Source: DATLZB01 sp035574175
GTDB taxonomy: Bacteria > Pseudomonadota > Alphaproteobacteria > Rhizobiales > Hyphomicrobiaceae
Assembly (NCBI GenBank): GCA_035574175.1
Contig: DATLZB010000160.1
Coordinates: 1-6,850, forward strand
Reading direction: 5' to 3'
Length of the DNA stretch: 6,850 bases
Positions 5,788-6,850 of the stretch are shown here, one piece after another. The position numbers and the translations under genes were made by a program. Under the pieces are notes generated by a model. The model made no database searches, had not been told where the DNA came from, and saw only the letters and a list, made by a program, of their open reading frames with translations. Position 1 is the first letter of the stretch. Each line of letters opens with the position of its first letter.

Positions 5788-6198
5788 TCAGTGGTGATGG
5801 TCATGGCCGTGGCCGTGGCGATGATGAGCGTGGTCGTGGCCGTGATCGGGCTCGACGGACTCCGCCTCCGCGTAACCATGCAGGAGCGCTTCCATCACCT
5901 TGCGCAAGGGGTCTTCCTGGAGCGCGAGGTGGCCGGCAAGAAGCCCGGTAAGCCGCGCGAGAACGAGCGGCTGGCTCGCCAGCCGGGCGTAGCGATCTTC
6001 TGGCTCGGTCGCCTCGTTGTCGCGCATGAGGCGCTCAAGCGTGTCAGCAAACAGCTCGTCCATGTAGAGGTGCCGATCCATTCCTTGCCCAGCGGCCGCC
6101 GCCCGACGCTGGCGCGCGATCAACGCATTGGCGGTGCGCAGGAAGCGGGCATAGAGCTCCTCGCCAAGCCGGTCTTCCTCATCCAAATCTCCGCACAT
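5788..6198 (-). CDS. Unrecognised small protein with a histidine-rich C-terminal tail
   Basis: I do not recognise this family. From the ATG at 6198 it is 136 residues, mostly charged and probably all-helical (E-L-F-A-D-T-L-E-R-L-M-R-D-N-E; L-T-G-L-L-A-G-H-L-A-L-Q-E-D), without a signal peptide or membrane segment. The last 19 residues (118-136) are DHGHDHAHHRHGHGHDHHH, with 11 histidines and 3 aspartates, a composition seen in nickel-, cobalt- or zinc-handling proteins. Metal binding is therefore likely, and a role in metal storage or delivery is inference. The ATG at 6198 has GGAG (GCGGAG) about 6 bases upstream. An in-frame ATG at 6246 would add 16 residues but has no ribosome-binding site. 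It is convergent with the TAXI gene (75-base gap) and divergent from the TctA gene. The helical sequence and in-frame tail argue that it is real. Confidence 0.72.
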   Translation of the reverse strand: MCGDLDEEDRLGEELYARFLRTANALIARQRRAAAAGQGMDRHLYMDELFADTLERLMRDNEATEPEDRYARLASQPLVLARLTGLLAGHLALQEDPLRKVMEALLHGYAEAESVEPDHGHDHAHHRHGHGHDHHH

Positions 6199-6281
6199 CC
6201 TGATCTCCGCGTTGAGTAGCGTTCTCGGCTCCTCTACACCTGTCATGGCACCGGTGCACGCACTATCCCCCAACCCGCGAT

Positions 6282-6294
6282 TGTGCAATGCACA
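6282..6294. promoter_or_regulatory. Short perfect palindrome, possible operator
   Basis: TGTGCAATGCACA has 6-base perfect arms around a single central base. It lies about 85 bases before the His-rich gene start and about 210 before the TctA start. The compact symmetrical form suits a dimeric repressor, but no binding family can be assigned. Confidence 0.3.
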
Positions 6295-6363
6295 GTTCCA
6301 TTGCCGACTGAGGGCCGCACGCGGGTGCGACAGCCTGGCCGAGATGCCGGCGGCATGCGTCGA

Positions 6364-6393
6364 TAGACACTCCGCAGGGGCCTCGACTATGGT
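6364..6393 (+). promoter_or_regulatory. Possible sigma70-type promoter for the TctA gene
   Basis: TAGACA (6364-6369, 5 of 6) and TATGGT (6388-6393, 4 of 6) are separated by 18 bases. The predicted start near 6400 would give a leader of about 100 bases before the TctA ATG. Confidence 0.3.
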
Positions 6394-6501
6394 CGTAGGG
6401 CCGGGCAGGGCTTAACGGAGGCGGGCATTCCGACCGCCGCGGGTAAGCTTGTTGTCCACGGCCGGCCCGCATCCACCGCAGGTAAGCAAGCAAGGCACCC
6501 G

Positions 6502-6850
6502 ATGCTCGAGATCATGTTCAGCACGCTTTTTGCGATGCTGACGTCGCCCAAAATCATGGGGCTGATGCTGATCGGCGTCATGATCGGCCTGATCGTGGGC
6601 GTCACGCCTGGCATCGGCGGCCGGCTGTCGATCGCGCTCGCCATCCCGTTCGTGTTCGGCATGGATATGATCCCGGGAGCGGTGTTCCTGCTGACCATGC
6701 ACGCGGTGAACGGCACCAGCGGTCAGATCTCCTCGATCATGTTTGGTGTGCCAGGCGATGGCGACGACGCCGCCACCACCTTGGACGGCTATCCCATGGC
6801 CAAGAAGGGAGAGGCGGGCCGTGCCCTTGGCGCGAGCATCACCGCCTCAG
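6502..6850 (+). CDS. tctA: Tripartite tricarboxylate transporter permease, TctA family, N-terminal part
   Basis: Start of the large membrane subunit of a tripartite tricarboxylate-type transporter, which imports carboxylates with the help of a periplasmic binding protein. 116 codons are present before the right edge; the family is about 500 residues. Residues 12-35 form a first membrane segment ending in G-V-T-P-G-I-G-G, close to the family G-x-x-P-G-L-G signature. A second hydrophobic stretch (S-I-A-L-A-I-P-F-V-F-G-M) follows, then the conserved V-P-G-D-G-D-D-A-A-T-T-L-D-G-Y-P-M-A-K-K-G-E-A-G-R-A-L-G. The tyrosine- and glycine-rich segment usual before this motif (YGGxYGGS-like) is replaced by H-A-V-N-G-T-S-G-Q-I-S-S. 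This suggests a divergent TctA subgroup. The ATG at 6502 has a modest AAGG 6 bases upstream. No TctB or TctC is in the window; they may lie to the right. Confidence 0.88.
   Translation, partial: MLEIMFSTLFAMLTSPKIMGLMLIGVMIGLIVGVTPGIGGRLSIALAIPFVFGMDMIPGAVFLLTMHAVNGTSGQISSIMFGVPGDGDDAATTLDGYPMAKKGEAGRALGASITAS

Larger units (their letters stand above)
6199..6501. other. Non-coding region between the His-rich and TctA genes
   Basis: About 300 bases between divergent genes. I see no convincing coding sequence: the short open frames here have no good ribosome-binding site and no recognisable protein character. A TctB gene, which often lies just upstream of TctA, is not present. The stretch contains a 13-base palindrome (6282-6294) and a possible TctA promoter (6364-6393), described separately. 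Confidence 0.6.

Noticed and set aside
5758..6219. Plus-strand open frame with an apparent hydrophobic Val/Met segment near its start
   Set aside because: The hydrophobic run is the antisense reading of the His codons (CAC/CAT become GTG/ATG) in the minus-strand gene; there is no ribosome-binding site.

Overview
The window looks like chromosomal DNA from a GC-rich proteobacterium. An alphaproteobacterium of the Hyphomicrobiales/Rhizobiales type is the best guess, from the strong G/C bias at third codon positions, the mix of gene families and the use of solute-binding-protein transporters. That assignment is inference; no rRNA or other marker gene is present. Coding density is high, and I saw no tRNA, rRNA, CRISPR array, insertion sequence or phage gene.

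Left block (1-3226), an aromatic-ring oxygenase system around an IclR-type regulator. On the minus strand is the N-terminal half of a phthalate-type Rieske non-heme iron oxygenase (running off the left edge). Divergent from it, on the plus strand, come a small Rieske ferredoxin (856-1170), an IclR-family regulator (1318-2208) and, one base later, a reductase with plant-type [2Fe-2S], FAD and NAD domains (2210-3226). Together they supply every part of a three-component oxygenase: NAD(P)H to reductase to Rieske ferredoxin to oxygenase. The divergent promoter region carries a perfect inverted repeat (CGGAAC-N3-GTTCCG, 780-794). It lies between the -35 and -10 of a predicted leftward promoter and just downstream of a predicted rightward one. 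The same hexamers occur on each side of the predicted promoter of the regulator.

Middle block (3253-5712), conversion and uptake. A cytoplasmic homologue of 4,5-dihydroxyphthalate decarboxylase (3253-4239) follows the reductase by 26 bases and is probably in the same transcript. After a gap of about 240 bases comes a secreted TAXI-type solute-binding protein (GTG start at 4480, end 5712). With the oxygenase this suggests a pathway for phthalate or a related aromatic carboxylate: uptake, ring dihydroxylation, then decarboxylation. The dehydrogenase expected between the last two steps is not in the window, so the substrate is unproven.

Right block (5713-6850). A small minus-strand gene (5788-6198) encodes an unrecognised helical protein ending in a tail with 11 histidines in 19 residues, probably a metal-binding protein. 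A roughly 300-base non-coding stretch with a short palindrome and a possible promoter follows. Then begins a TctA-family tripartite tricarboxylate transporter permease that runs off the right edge. A TAXI binding protein, normally a TRAP partner, close to a TctA permease and without any visible TRAP membrane subunit is the most unusual transport feature here.
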